DNA from: Ridgeia piscesae
Lineage: Eukaryota; Annelida; Polychaeta; Sabellida; Siboglinidae
Direction: 5' to 3'
DNA: 64,000 bases
Assembly: GCA_025642075.2 (NCBI GenBank)
Contig: JAODUO010000144.1
Span: 569,202-633,201, forward strand
Shown here: positions 31,431 through 43,078 of the stretch, piece by piece
Position numbering within the stretch: the first letter of the stretch is position 1
How the letters are laid out: each line of letters opens with the position of its first letter
Program-made: the position numbers and the translations under genes
The notes under the pieces: generated by a model
Told to the model about the DNA's origin: nothing
Databases searched by the model: none
Seen by the model: the letters and a program-made list of their open reading frames with translations, nothing else

Positions 31431-31709
31431 AGCAATTTAAAAATAGTGTTTCGCATCTTTTTGAGATTTCATGGATCATAAACATTAAAATCATTTGTTG
31501 AGATATCTTCCGTAGTTTGTGATTTATTGCTAAGATTTAAGTAGAGTGATATGTTGAGAAGCAAGGTAATTTTGACACCATAGACCATGCTGTGTTTGTC
31601 ATTTTATAATATGTTGGCTCATAAATGCCTGGGTGTCAGTAGTTTTGGATTATTTGCTGAGGAATGTAAAGTTATAAACTGAACATTAAAGAAAGGTGAC
31701 ATTACACAG

Positions 31710-31880
31710 AGTGTGAGTGCAAGGGTTTTGGAGTGTATCTGTTAATTTCTGATAAGACATAATAAGTACAGGCTGGCAATGGTGGACAAACAGCATACAC
31801 ATCACACACATACACATCTAATATAGACAACACATAGCAGCGGCAGATTCAACACATCTACTCAAATGTGCAGCACTCAA
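31710..31880 (+). repeat. Dispersed repeat, copy 2
   Basis: Same orientation and order of blocks as 27850-28020 (GTATCTGTTAATTTCTGATA, ACACATACACATCTAATATA, ACATAGCAGCGGCAGATTCA, ACACATCTACTCAAATG). More diverged. Confidence 0.5.
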
Positions 31881-32279
31881 TTGACAAAATAAGTTGCGCC
31901 ACAGAAATGTTTGACTTGACAGTTACTGGCACTAAATAAATGCCCACAAGTCTGAGATAACATTTCTTATTTTTTATCTGAGTGACTGTTGTTTTAACTA
32001 CCACAAAATACAGAACATCACACAATGAATCGGTCCTTTTTATGTAGACTGCTTACTTCGTCACACGCTTGAAAAGTCTCTACCAGCCAGGGATTGTTAA
32101 ACTACCAGGGTAGGTGTGAGTTTTGCAGCAAATTTGTTGAAAACTTCAAATGTTGCCAGCATGTTGTTCTTCGTGTCAAGCCAATTTTGCAGTTAGTCAA
32201 AATTAACAGGAGTCATTTTAAATAATTTTATTAATTTAACTGTACATGATACATCATTTATACAGGACAAGAAATGCAC

Positions 32280-32565
32280 TAACTACAGCAGCAGCAACAG
32301 CAGCATCAATAGCAGCAGCAGCAGCAACAGCAGCAACAGCAGCAGCAGCAGCAGCAGCAGTAGTAACTTCAGCAGTAACTACAGTAAACCTGTCCATAAC
32401 AGTCACCAGTGGGACGGTGCAGTATGTATTACCTTTGTAGGCAGGTGGCTGTTATAGAGAGTTTTATGATTGGATACTCGCCTACTGGAGTAGACTTTCA
32501 AAAGACTTTTATACAGGTTACATTATGGACAGGTGGCTACAAAGGCAGATTCTACAATAAATATG
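32280..32565. repeat. (CAG/CAA)n tract with inverted CCTGTCCATAA element, copy 1
   Basis: An imperfect GCAGCAACAGCAG tract (32281-32365) runs into a short element whose ends are inverted (AACCTGTCCATAACAG near 32388; TTATGGACAGGTGGCT near 32524). The same tract plus element recurs at 42180-42540, also just 3' of a receptor tail exon, so it belongs to the D/F duplication. Confidence 0.75.
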
Positions 32566-33309
32566 TAAACATGTAAATAGATCCTGTATAAACTGCATTT
32601 CACTAATATACCTTGTATATACATCAGAACGTCTATTTAATAATAATAATAACAATAATGGCTTCTTATGCGCTGATATCCTCAAAGATCAAGCTCAGTG
32701 GTGTGACAAAACCAAGGAATTAAGCAATCTCGTAATCGTATAACAACGGGCGAATCATCAACACTGAACATTTTACTAGAAATAAAAAACATTTCATTAA
32801 GAAATTATATATCTTATGCAGTTGAAATGTAATACAACTGAACATAGCACACATTTGCAATGAAGTGTGCCTGGAGTTATATCATGAGTATACCATGGTG
32901 CAGTGCATGATCATTAACTTCTAGCTTATAAACGTATGATTATTTACATTCATCTGTTTTGTAAACACTTGGTCTAACCACGGACTTATATGTTAACATT
33001 GTGCACTATTAAGACATGTAAAACGAAACATTCACAGGGTTGTATTTTAAAATTAGTTCTTTTTTACATTTATTATTACAGGGTACATACAAGTGTATTT
33101 TTATTGTTATTTTACTTTGATTTTGATTTAATTGTATGGTTATTTTTATTGGTTATTTTGTTCATATTTATGTGCATTTCTGTTGATAGCTGAAACAATT
33201 GTTTCATCTTGTCTAACTTATTCCTACAATACATGGTATGTATGATCACTATCATAGATGTAACATCAGTGTATTTACTGGAAAATTTTAGTGATTGTAT
33301 ATTAAATAT

Positions 33310-36300
33310 TTAGTTATACAGTTCATTTTCAACCATCTGCATGTCCTCGTCACTGACCTTAGGTTGAACTTCAGTGTAAGTGACTTCTGGTGACCTGGTG
33401 CTGACCCCTTCTGACCTTTGGACTGGAGTCACATTGTGGTCAATGTCTATGTAGTCTAGATCCTGGTTTTCCACATTTGTCCCCCCTTCCTCAGCCCCTC
33501 CACTCCTCCACTCCCCCAGCCCCTCCACTCCCCCCAGCTGTCCACACAAAGTCGTAATCTTCCGAGTCATTCTCAGGTTTGCTCTGTTTGTTTGGCGTGC
33601 TGTACAACTCATCAAGTGCAATGTTTGGTGAAGTCTTTCGCTCCTCTTGCCCCAGACTGGTAATTGTAGTACACATGTTCATCGTCAGGTGGCGTCACTA
33701 TCTGTCCGTTGTTGTAGTACACGTGTGTGTCATCAGTTGTATATGTTGCAGTGTCTTCTGGGATGCTTTCATGCAGATTAGTCAGGGGTTGTTCTGATTG
33801 GCTGGATCTTGTGATATGTACGGATCCTGTGATTGCATATAAGTTCATTTCAGGCTGTGTGGACTGGTGATTGTCCAGGGCTGAGCGACTGGCTGGACCT
33901 CGCTTGCGTCTGGAATAATATGAATAAACATTATAATATAGCTGCATTTATATTTAATATTTGATGTGTCAAAAATGAATCAAAAGAGAAACAAATTAAC
34001 AACAATCTTAAATACAACACTTTTGGGTTAGTTTATGCAATAAATGTGAATACTGTGCTTTGTTGGTGGAGCCACATCTCTGTCAGTTGGTGGGAGCACC
34101 AAGAAGCTAGCATGGATAGACAAGATTACACAGACAGGTTCTCAGGTGACAGTGAAATGTATTAATGTTGTCTGCTGATTTTACCTGTATCAAGTTGAAA
34201 TTGTGCATGCAATCTAGCAGACCCACATGGATGGTTTGTAGATTTAGACTTTTACAAATTTTTTTTATGAGTTGGATAACTTGGGCCACTCAATACCTGA
34301 ACAGGTTGTAGGCACTATTTGGAGTACATGTGTATGTCATATGTTGCCGTTCTGTTATGTCGAGAGCAAGAGGCAACAATTGAAATAATGTAACATAATT
34401 TTCAAACATCCTAGTGTGGGTAACTGGCACTGCCTTTTTTCCACAAGCACGATTATAAAAGAACAGTTGGGATGGGACCTCAAGGTTCACAATTTTCAAT
34501 TTGTAGCACTGATGAAGTAAACAATTAACACTATATTTTACTGTACAAGCTATTACTTTACTTATACATATTACATATGTGAGAGTTATATACTGGTGCA
34601 TAATCACTACCCACCTTCTAAAAATGATGATGACTAAGACAGCAGCGATGACTACAACACAAGCTGCTGTCATCAGACCCGCTATGAGACCTGCAACAAC
34701 AACACAGTGACATTGACTCATCTCCAGTAATGCTGTGTCATCGACTTATGGTCACATTCAGTCACTCAATATTATGATCATGCATTAATGAGAATTTGTG
34801 TCGTATCACAACAGGATTACATCGCTGTTTTTGTTATAGAAATATAATAGTTATTATAATATTTGTCATAGCGGCAGTACCGTTAGACAATGTGGGATAG
34901 CTACCAACTAGAAATACTTGTAATACAACAGACCGACTAATAAACACTAGCTGCACAATCTTATTCTTTATTCTATCCAGTGTACAAGTCAACTCTATAC
35001 CCTGACCATGCCAGTCCATCCCAGCTATGACACAGAGGCAGCTCAACCTAACCTCCCAGCCCAAGCTGGAGGGAAACACTCCAACTGCACACCCTGCACT
35101 CTGTGTGTGCCTGACAACTCTCTCCCTGTCTCTGTGTGACTGGATCCCTAACAAACTGTCTCTCCCTGTCTCTGTGTGACTGGATCCCTAACAAACTGTC
35201 TCTCCCTGTCTCTGTGTGACTGGATCCCTAACAAACTGTCTCTCCCTGTTTCTGTGTGACTGGATCCTTAACAAACTGTCTCTCCCTGTCTCTGTGTGAC
35301 TGGATCCTTAACAAACTGTCTCTCCCTGTCTCTGTGTCACTGGATCCTTAACAAACTGTCTCTCCCTGTCTCTGTGTGACTGGATCCTTAACAAACTGTC
35401 TCTCCCTGTCTCTGTGTGACTGGATCCCTAACAAACTGTCTCTCCCTGTCTCTGTGTGACTGGATCCCAACAAACTGTCTCTCCCTGTCTCTGTGTGACT
35501 GGATCCTTAACAAACTGTCTCTCCCTGTCTCTGTGTGACTGGATCCCAACAAACTGTCTCTCCCTGTCTCTGTGTGACTGGATCCCTAACAAACTGTCTC
35601 TCCCTGTCTCTGTGTGACTGGATCCTTAACAAACTGTCTCTCCCTGTCTCTGTGTGACTGGATCCTTAACAAACTGTCTCTCCCTGTCTCTGTGTGACTG
35701 GATCCTTAACAAACTGTCTCTCCCTGTCTCTGTGTCACTGGATCCTTAACAAACTGTTTCTCCCTGTCTCTGTGTGACTGGATCCCTAACAAACTGTCTC
35801 TCCCTGTCTCTGTGTGACTGGATCCCTAACAAACTGTCTCTCCTTGTCTCTGTGTGACTGGATCCTTAACAAACTGTCTCTCCCTGTCTCTGTGTGACTG
35901 GATCCTTAACAAACTGTCTCTCCCTGTCTCTGTGTGACTGGATCCTTAACAAACTGTCTCTCCCTGTCTCTGTGTGACTGGATCCTTAACAAACTGTCTC
36001 TCCCTGTCTCTGTGTGACTGGATCCTTAACAAACTGTCTCTCCCTGTCTCTGTGTGACTGGATCCTTAACAAACTGTCTCTCCCTGTCTCTGTGTCACTG
36101 GATCCTTAACAAACTGTCTCTCCCTGTCTCTGTGTGACTGGATCCTTAACAAACTGTCTCTCCCTGTCTCTGTGTCACTGGATCCTTAACAAACTGTCTC
36201 TCCCTGTCTCTGTGTCACTGGATCCTTAACAAACTGTCTCTCCCTGTCTCTGTGTCACTGGATCCTTAACAAACTGTCTCTCCCTGTCTCTGTGTGACTG

Positions 36301-39300
36301 GATCCTTAACAAACTGTCTCTCCCTGTCTCTGTGTGACTGGATCCCTAACAAACTGTCTCTCCCTGTCTCTGTGTGACTGGATCCTTAACAAACTGTCTC
36401 TCCCTGTCTCTGTGTGACTGGATCCCTAACAAACTGTCTCTCCCTGTCTCTGTGTGACTGGATCCCTAACAAACTGTCTCTCCCTGTCTCTGTGTGACTG
36501 GATCCTTAACAAACTGTCTCTCCCTGTCTCTGTGTGACTGGATCCCTAACAAACTGTCTCTCCCTGTCTGTGTGTGACTGGATCCCTAACAAACTGTGTC
36601 TCCCTACACAGGGCTTTATGCAAGACCAAATTATTGCCAGTCACACACGTTTTGGTGGACACGTGGATGTTAACTGTTAAGCCAATTTACAAAACTTTAA
36701 ATATGTCTGATGACCTCAAATGGACAACAAACACATGTGACACCATTTACACTCCATCTATAGTTTTGGAAGACCTTTGTTTGCTCCTTCATTTTTTCAC
36801 CCGTCCACCCATATTTCTACCCATCCACAACGTTTTGTACCCGTCCAAATGACGGATGGACGGGTCTCTGCATAAAGCTATGTCCCTTCAGATCATTTAA
36901 ACTAGCCAATGGCAATCTCTAATATTCCAGCCAACTACAATGCCCATCTACCCCCTACACCTATCAACCTACCTTATCCCGTGCCAGGGAGTCCCAGTGC
37001 CAGCTGTGCCTGACACTGCCTTGCCTTTTGATGTGTTATGTCTCAGTAGGTTATAATATTCATTAATGTTATTATGAACCCTACCATATATTTAAGTGCA
37101 CTCCAAAATGCAAAGTGAAAGTTGTGATACCTTTGAAAAAGTGGTAGTTATACCAATCAGAAAGAGTTTCCTGTATAAGTTTCCCAATATAAGTTTCAGG
37201 ATTTCTATGGTCCTTTTTCAGCCTAGTTGTGAGCTGCTTCTCTTCTGAGAAATGTCTATATCATTCCTTCAACACAAATGTAGCAGACTGCGAGGGTTCA
37301 TCAGACTTACATGATCATGATACAATATCTTGTTATTAAACCAGGATGTAACTGTGGAAGGGTGGATATTGCTATGGTAGTTGTGATCATTTCAACAATA
37401 TGGAAACTTTACAGATTTGACAGAGTCTTACCTATATTAGTCTGGCTGCTGGCTGTGTCAGTTTCTCCGCCTGATGATCTACTTCTGCTGCTCCCTACAT
37501 TGTCTGCTGCAGGCCTCACTCGGATGGCTGTTGTCAGTGCTGCTGTGGTTGTTGTCAGTGCTGCTGTGGTTGTTGTCAGTGCTGCTGTGGTTGTTGTCAG
37601 TGCTGCTGTGGCTGTTGTCAGTGCTGCTATTGTTGTGGTCGAAGCTGCTCTGGTTGTTGTCATGGCTGCTGTGGTTGTGATAGAGGCTGTTGTTGTTGTC
37701 AAGGTAGTTGTGTTTTTTGTGGTCATTGTTGTGGTTGAAGGTGTTTTAGTGGTGGTTAAGGGTATCAGGGTTGAGAATGTTGCAGTTGTTGTTGAGGGTG
37801 TTGCGGTTGTTGTCGAGGGTGTTGTGATTGTGGTTGAGGGTGTCGTGGTCGAGGATATTGTGGTTGTGGGTGATGTGGTTGTAGTCGAGGATGTTGTGGT
37901 TGTGGATGTTGTGGTTGTGGTCGAGGATGTTGTGGTTGTGGTCGAGGGTATTGTTTTGGTTGAAGGTGCAGTTGTGGCAAAAGCTAAGACATCAATGGTA
38001 GATTACATTCAGATGCTGCAAGTTTGCAATATCTGACATGGTCCTTGGCCACATGCACATCCACAAAGCAAAAAGTCAAATCAGTTTTCCACAATTAATT
38101 TACTGGTAATTTAGTGGTTTAGTACCATTACGGTTTTCAGTTTTTACAGAGACCAATAATCTACACCATGTTACAATGCTCTACAATGCTGTAGCACCAG
38201 TTCTCATTGTTAAACATTTATGATTGTTTCTGATGCTGTAAGTGTAAGTAAATGTTTTAAAAGCCTTTTGTTTGGACAGGTTGCTTACTAAAACTCCTTC
38301 AGTTTTGCTTGTATAAGAGTTATGATAGCTAAACAAATGATTTAAGGCTAAAATACTTAAATGAAACAGTCCTTTGATGCATACTGCCTTGTATCCAGCT
38401 GTCAGTTTCCAAGTTACAGAATGTTTACTTTGCTCCCATTTGTGCCCTCTCAGGCTTGTTCTTCCCAGCTGTCACATTTCCTGTTGCTATGTGATTTGAT
38501 CTACATCTTCCTCATTCTCCTTGACCTCCCACATTGCTGTCTTATGCATACATTCACAGGCACGCACGTGCATTCATTCACATAAATTCATGTGCTCTCT
38601 GTCATATTTTGATTGCGTCTGTATTTTAATATAGCATGCCAACTTACCTGACGTAGTGTTGATACAAAAGTATCCGACTGATTCGTTGTCAGTGTACTTA
38701 TTGTAGTAATAGTTGTTAGTGCACTTTTCCTTGGTCACAGTCACTTGACATTGTTGCTTTCCGTCACACGAGTTCTTCAGCTGCTGCACACGTTGCAAGG
38801 ATCCATACATTGTACAGGCAGTACTGCAGCAGGTCCTCGTGGTGCGACATGATCTATAGCTTCGTCTCAATACTGATTTGAAGATATAAATATGTTGGTG
38901 TTGCTGACATGTTATGTTTAAAATGTTGCTGGTATACTGGCAGCCCTTAGAATAAGCTGCAAACAGAAACAAAATATAATTAGAATTGTAACTAATCTGA
39001 TGGTTATATACTTTAAAGATAAATAATAATTTATTATAATATGGTACTAAATTATAGTTTATGGTTTTAGGTTTGTTCTTCAAAACATGAATAACTTTGC
39101 AGCTTTTTAAATATCTAACCAGTAGTAATTTTATTTTATTTTATGATAATTTATTTAACTTTTTGCATATCTTTGTTAGCATTTAAAATGCTCATCCATT
39201 GGATGATAGTAACACTGTTTCATATTAACACAAGTTAAACTGATCAGTAGACCTTGTGACACCTTGACACTACAGCAGACACTATTTATGTTATGAACAT

Positions 39301-40939
39301 TTTATTTGTGTCTATCTAACACAGCATGTACCCTAAAACCAATAACAACCCTTAATCAACAATCAGTTTTTAAAAATATACTTCGTTCAAAGGGCCATAA
39401 TAAACTTTATTCATTATATTATATTATATGTAGTGCATATGCCCTAATTAGCATGCACCACCTTTTCAGCTGATATGTGACAAGAAATATCATCTGATCT
39501 ATCATTTATTGTAATTAATTCCCTGTCTAGTGACAACATCAGAAACAATTCCACCAGCTTCTGCAGCAACAGTTGCACTGTTTTTACCACAAAATGACCA
39601 TCATGTCCATAATTACCTAATTAAAAGCTTTTGCTCACACAGAGATAAGTGCACACAAATTGGTCCACACCTAAAGAGGTCTGTGTTAGACTGAACTAGA
39701 ATTTTACATTAAACTTTAATGAATACAAATTGTTTTCATAGTAAAAGTGCATAATGTGTGCTTACCTATGGGATCATTTCTACAAATGTAGTTAACAGAT
39801 TCATATTCAGTTGTGTATCTTCTTATCAACTGCCTGACCCTGACATCACATGTCTGCCGTCCATCACATCTGTCCTTCAGGTATTTCACGCTTTGTGTGG
39901 ATTCTTGATATCTGTAGTAGTCATCCACTGATGGACAACACCTCCACTCATTGTAACATGCCAAGGAAGTCTGTCCCACTGTGGCGTTGACAACTTGGAT
40001 ACGTTGTGAATTGTTACACTGCAACGTCAGCTTGCCTTCATTTGTGTAGATGCACCCAACACTGTTAACTATAAACAGAAAGAAAAATTATATTACTTTT
40101 AGCTAGTATGCATTGAATGGACACATTAACCAGTGATGTGACACATTGACCAGTGATATGTTGGTAATGTAGTTGAAAAGAAAATATTTCAAAATATGTA
40201 ATTAACAAAAAAGAAGTATGCCTTTGAATATATTAACAAATGCCTTGTTTTAAAAGGCTTTCATGTTATAGAAATATGTGAAGCCTAGCTAAATGCATTT
40301 GTCACTGAGATATAGACAAATATTGCATAACAGTAATTATATTTGACACTGTTGAGGCAACTGATCAATGTGGTATAACACTAAAAAAATGAATTGCAGT
40401 TGACCATTTATGCTAGTTACTTACTACAATAATGTACATAACATTTGACAATTTAACAGATTGATTGTAATGACACTACTACAGTTGTCACTGACTCTCA
40501 GGGAGACCCAGGCCAATATACAACAAGGAAGTAAAATTAATGGTTGTCACGACTCTGACATATCACATGTGCACTGATGCGTGACCTCTACCCACTTGCT
40601 GTAAAACATAGACAACTTTTGACTTTTGAGTGACATATTTTGTAGATTGTGGTACAGACAGTAATTAATGCGTTCCTGTAGTCTAGAATAAAATCCTCTT
40701 TTTCATTCTCATAATTGACAGTGACAGTTAGTTTATGTCGCAAGATGACTAATATTTTTCATACTCAAAGCTGACAGTTTATGTAGCAAGACGATTTATT
40801 TAAATTACTACTTTTTAATGCCTATACTCTATGAAGCTCTAGAGAAGATGTAGAACTCACCGAGTGGCAAAGTTGCTGCAGGTTGTTGACAAAAGACACT
40901 CATCACTGTCAGTAGGAATGCTTTCATCTCAAACAGCAT
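33310..40939 (-). CDS. Receptor D: two-lectin mucin-stalk receptor, tail with two frameshifts
   Basis: Exons: signal peptide 40861-40939 (MLFEMKAFLLTVMSVFCQQP), lectin 1 39766-40068, lectin 2 38648-38956, stalk 37432-37983 (184 Thr-rich codons), transmembrane 34615-34690 (LIAGLMTAACVVVIAAVLVI), tail 33310-33909. Ectodomain exons are all phase 1 and multiples of 3. Lectin 1 has GCIYTNEGKLTLQCNNSQRI, CDGRQTCDV and EYESVNYIC; lectin 2 has GCQYTSN, HQHIYI and CDGKQQCQV. The tail holds HVYYNNG, HVYYNYQ (Y-x-N), LYSTP (Y-x-x-P), LDYIDI and VTYTEV (ITIM-like, 25 apart) and ends VENELYN. Against paralogue F it needs two +1 shifts: one at an A-run near 33632 and one in the G-rich GSGG spacer near 33500. 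Both are homopolymer-type changes, so either pseudogenisation or sequencing error. About 638 residues without them. Confidence 0.7.
35110..36603. repeat. Minisatellite, 40-bp unit, about 36 copies
   Basis: The unit is CTGTCTCTCCCTGTCTCTGT followed by GTGACTGGATCCYTAACAAA. It is very homogeneous, with CCCTAAC/CCTTAAC and GTGAC/GTCAC variants and occasional one-base-short units (CCCAAC). It lies in receptor D between stalk and transmembrane exons. GGATCC occurs in nearly every unit. Confidence 0.97.
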
Positions 40940-41579
40940 TGTGATGTTGTAGATTGTAACATCAAAGTTCAGCCAGACGTCTCTGCTGGTTGTGCAGTTA
41001 AGATTGTCCACTTGAAGTCCAGTTATAACTAATAATAGTTCTGACAGAATGTGATTGAGATGATGAAAGTGTTCAATTTAGTTCAACGTCCCCAACCCTT
41101 GGCAAGTGTTGTACATTACTGCTGTGTCACTGCAGTATGACTAGTTCTCTCAGTCCACTGACCTGTGTTATGTATAGCAACATGCTCCTATTGGACAGAA
41201 GTTGAAATAACGTAATACACACCTTGTTACTTATGAAGTACCTTTGTTGGTTGTCATGCCTGGCTGCACACACATGTGTATGTTATTATATAAACGACAA
41301 ATCGTGTTCATGGTTCATGCATCAAAATGTAGACAATAAACTTGCAAGAATGCAAAAAAATTGGCTGTCTGATGGTTCACATTGAATAGCTCTCAAAGTT
41401 CAATAACTCAGAAAGTTGTTGACTATTCTGCTGACTGGATGCTACACTTGGTGCTACCTGTGCCAGTGTTTCTGTTGCTGAATCATGGCTCAGCCAGTAT
41501 GTATTGAGTAGCTCTCAAAGTCATCACCTTGTTTTTGTCTTCTTTTGTCTATGGTGTAACATAGTATGTGATGGCAGTT

Positions 41580-42160
41580 ACACAGGTATGGTATTGTTGG
41601 ATTTACAAAAAGCTTTTAGTACTGTGGATCATGCCATTCTTTTTAAGAAACTTAATTTCTGACGGGTAGAGTACAGGTTACCGATGTTGATGGATCAATG
41701 TCTGTGACAAAAGGTATCACTTGTGGCATGCCACAAGGCCTCTACTATTTCTTTTGTATATAAATGACATGTCTGTTGCAGTTAAATGCAAGCTATTGTT
41801 ATATGCGGATGATTCAGTCTTGACTTAGTAGGACTGGAGATGATTCAGTCTTGCTTGCCTGAGGACTTAGCAGAAATTGAGACAATTTTAAGTTCGGAAC
41901 TAGAATCCGTGAATGACTGGTTAATCAACAACAAGTTGTCGCTCCATTTGGGTAAATGCAGTCCATTGTGTTTGGAACGAAGAGAAAATTATGCAAATGT
42001 AACACTCTTAATATTGTATGTAATGGAAATGTCAACTGTCACCTATTTAGGTGTAACATTAGATCACTGACTCTTTCTGGTGATGTTATAGCCTCTGATA
42101 TCCTTTCTAAAATGTCAAACAAACTTAAAGGGAATAGACGTTGCCTAAACAAAATCCATG
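41580..42160 (+). mobile_element. Non-LTR retrotransposon reverse-transcriptase fragment
   Basis: In broken frames the + strand reads GMVLLDLQKAFSTVDHAILF, then GITCGMPQG, LLFLLYINDMSVAVKCKLLL, the catalytic block LLYADDS, ESVNDWLINNKLSLHLGK and SIVFGTKRKL with TYLGVTLD. This is the central palm region of CR1/jockey-like elements. Deletions and frame changes make it dead. It is antisense to the receptors, in the intergenic space. Confidence 0.85.
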
Positions 42161-42179
42161 CATACAGTCTGCAACAGCA

Positions 42180-42540
42180 ATACTAATTGCAGCATTAACA
42201 GCAGCTGCAGCAGCAGCAGCTGTGTAGCAGCAGCAACTGTGTAGCAGCAGCAGAAGAATGCTGCAACAGTAGCAGTGATGACAGTAGTAGGAGCAAAAGC
42301 AGCAGCAACAACAACAGCTGCAGTAATAGCTGCAGCAGCAGCAGCAGTAACTGCAACAGTAGCAACAACTACAGTGAAACCTGTTCATAACGACCACCAT
42401 TACAGGCAAGTTGTCATTGTGGAGAGTTTTGTGCCTGGGATACTTATTAATAGGAAGTCATCCATGCCTTTCAGAAGTGACCATTATAATACAGGCTACT
42501 GCTATGGACAGGTAGATGACCACTAAGGCAGGTTTTACTG
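42180..42540. repeat. (CAG/CAA)n tract with inverted element, copy 2
   Basis: Counterpart of 32280-32565: GCAGCAGCAACAACAACAGC tract, then AACCTGTTCATAACGACCAC and, inverted, CTATGGACAGGTAGATGACC. It shares the following approximately 500 bp with the D copy up to the tail stop codon. Confidence 0.75.
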
Positions 42541-43078
42541 TGTCTTTGTGTGGTTAATATTTCATATATTGCAAGGATGACCAACATGTAACTGGATCCT
42601 GTGTCAACTGTGTTTCATGAATAATATACACAACAGAAAACAAATATATAAAATCAACATTTTACTAGAAATAAAAAACAGTGCACAAAGATATTACACA
42701 TTTTAAGCAGCTGAAGTCTAATACTACTGAATATTGTACACTTTTATATCAAAGAATGCCTGGAATTATATCAGCCATATATCACAATGCATGGTCATTG
42801 ACATCTTTCTATCTCCCATGTGTGTGGTCACTGGCATCCTTCTATAGGTCTTGTGAGAACAACACTTGCAAATAGTACATAAAACACCAGATATATCATA
42901 TTGCATATAATAAAACATTATTTTATTGTTGTTCTATATTACAGTTTTAGTGATTATGTTTAGTTGTGACAACCTATCTGTGACTTGTTCCTGTGATATA
43001 TGGTGTGTGATCTCTGCCACAGATGTAACACATGTGTAACATCCATGTAGTTATTGCAAGATGATAGTGATTAAATAT

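Larger units (their letters stand above)
40940..43078. other. Intergenic between receptors D and F
   Basis: 5' flank of D and 3' flank of F. It contains the LINE fragment and the CAG-rich element listed separately; otherwise no exon was recognised. AATAAA on the minus strand near 42920, about 150 nt after the F stop, is a plausible poly(A) signal. Confidence 0.45.

Noticed and set aside
37311..38036. 241-codon + strand Val/Ala-rich frame
   Set aside because: Antisense of the Thr-rich stalk exon of receptor D. The same holds at 26290-26766 and 53312-53554.
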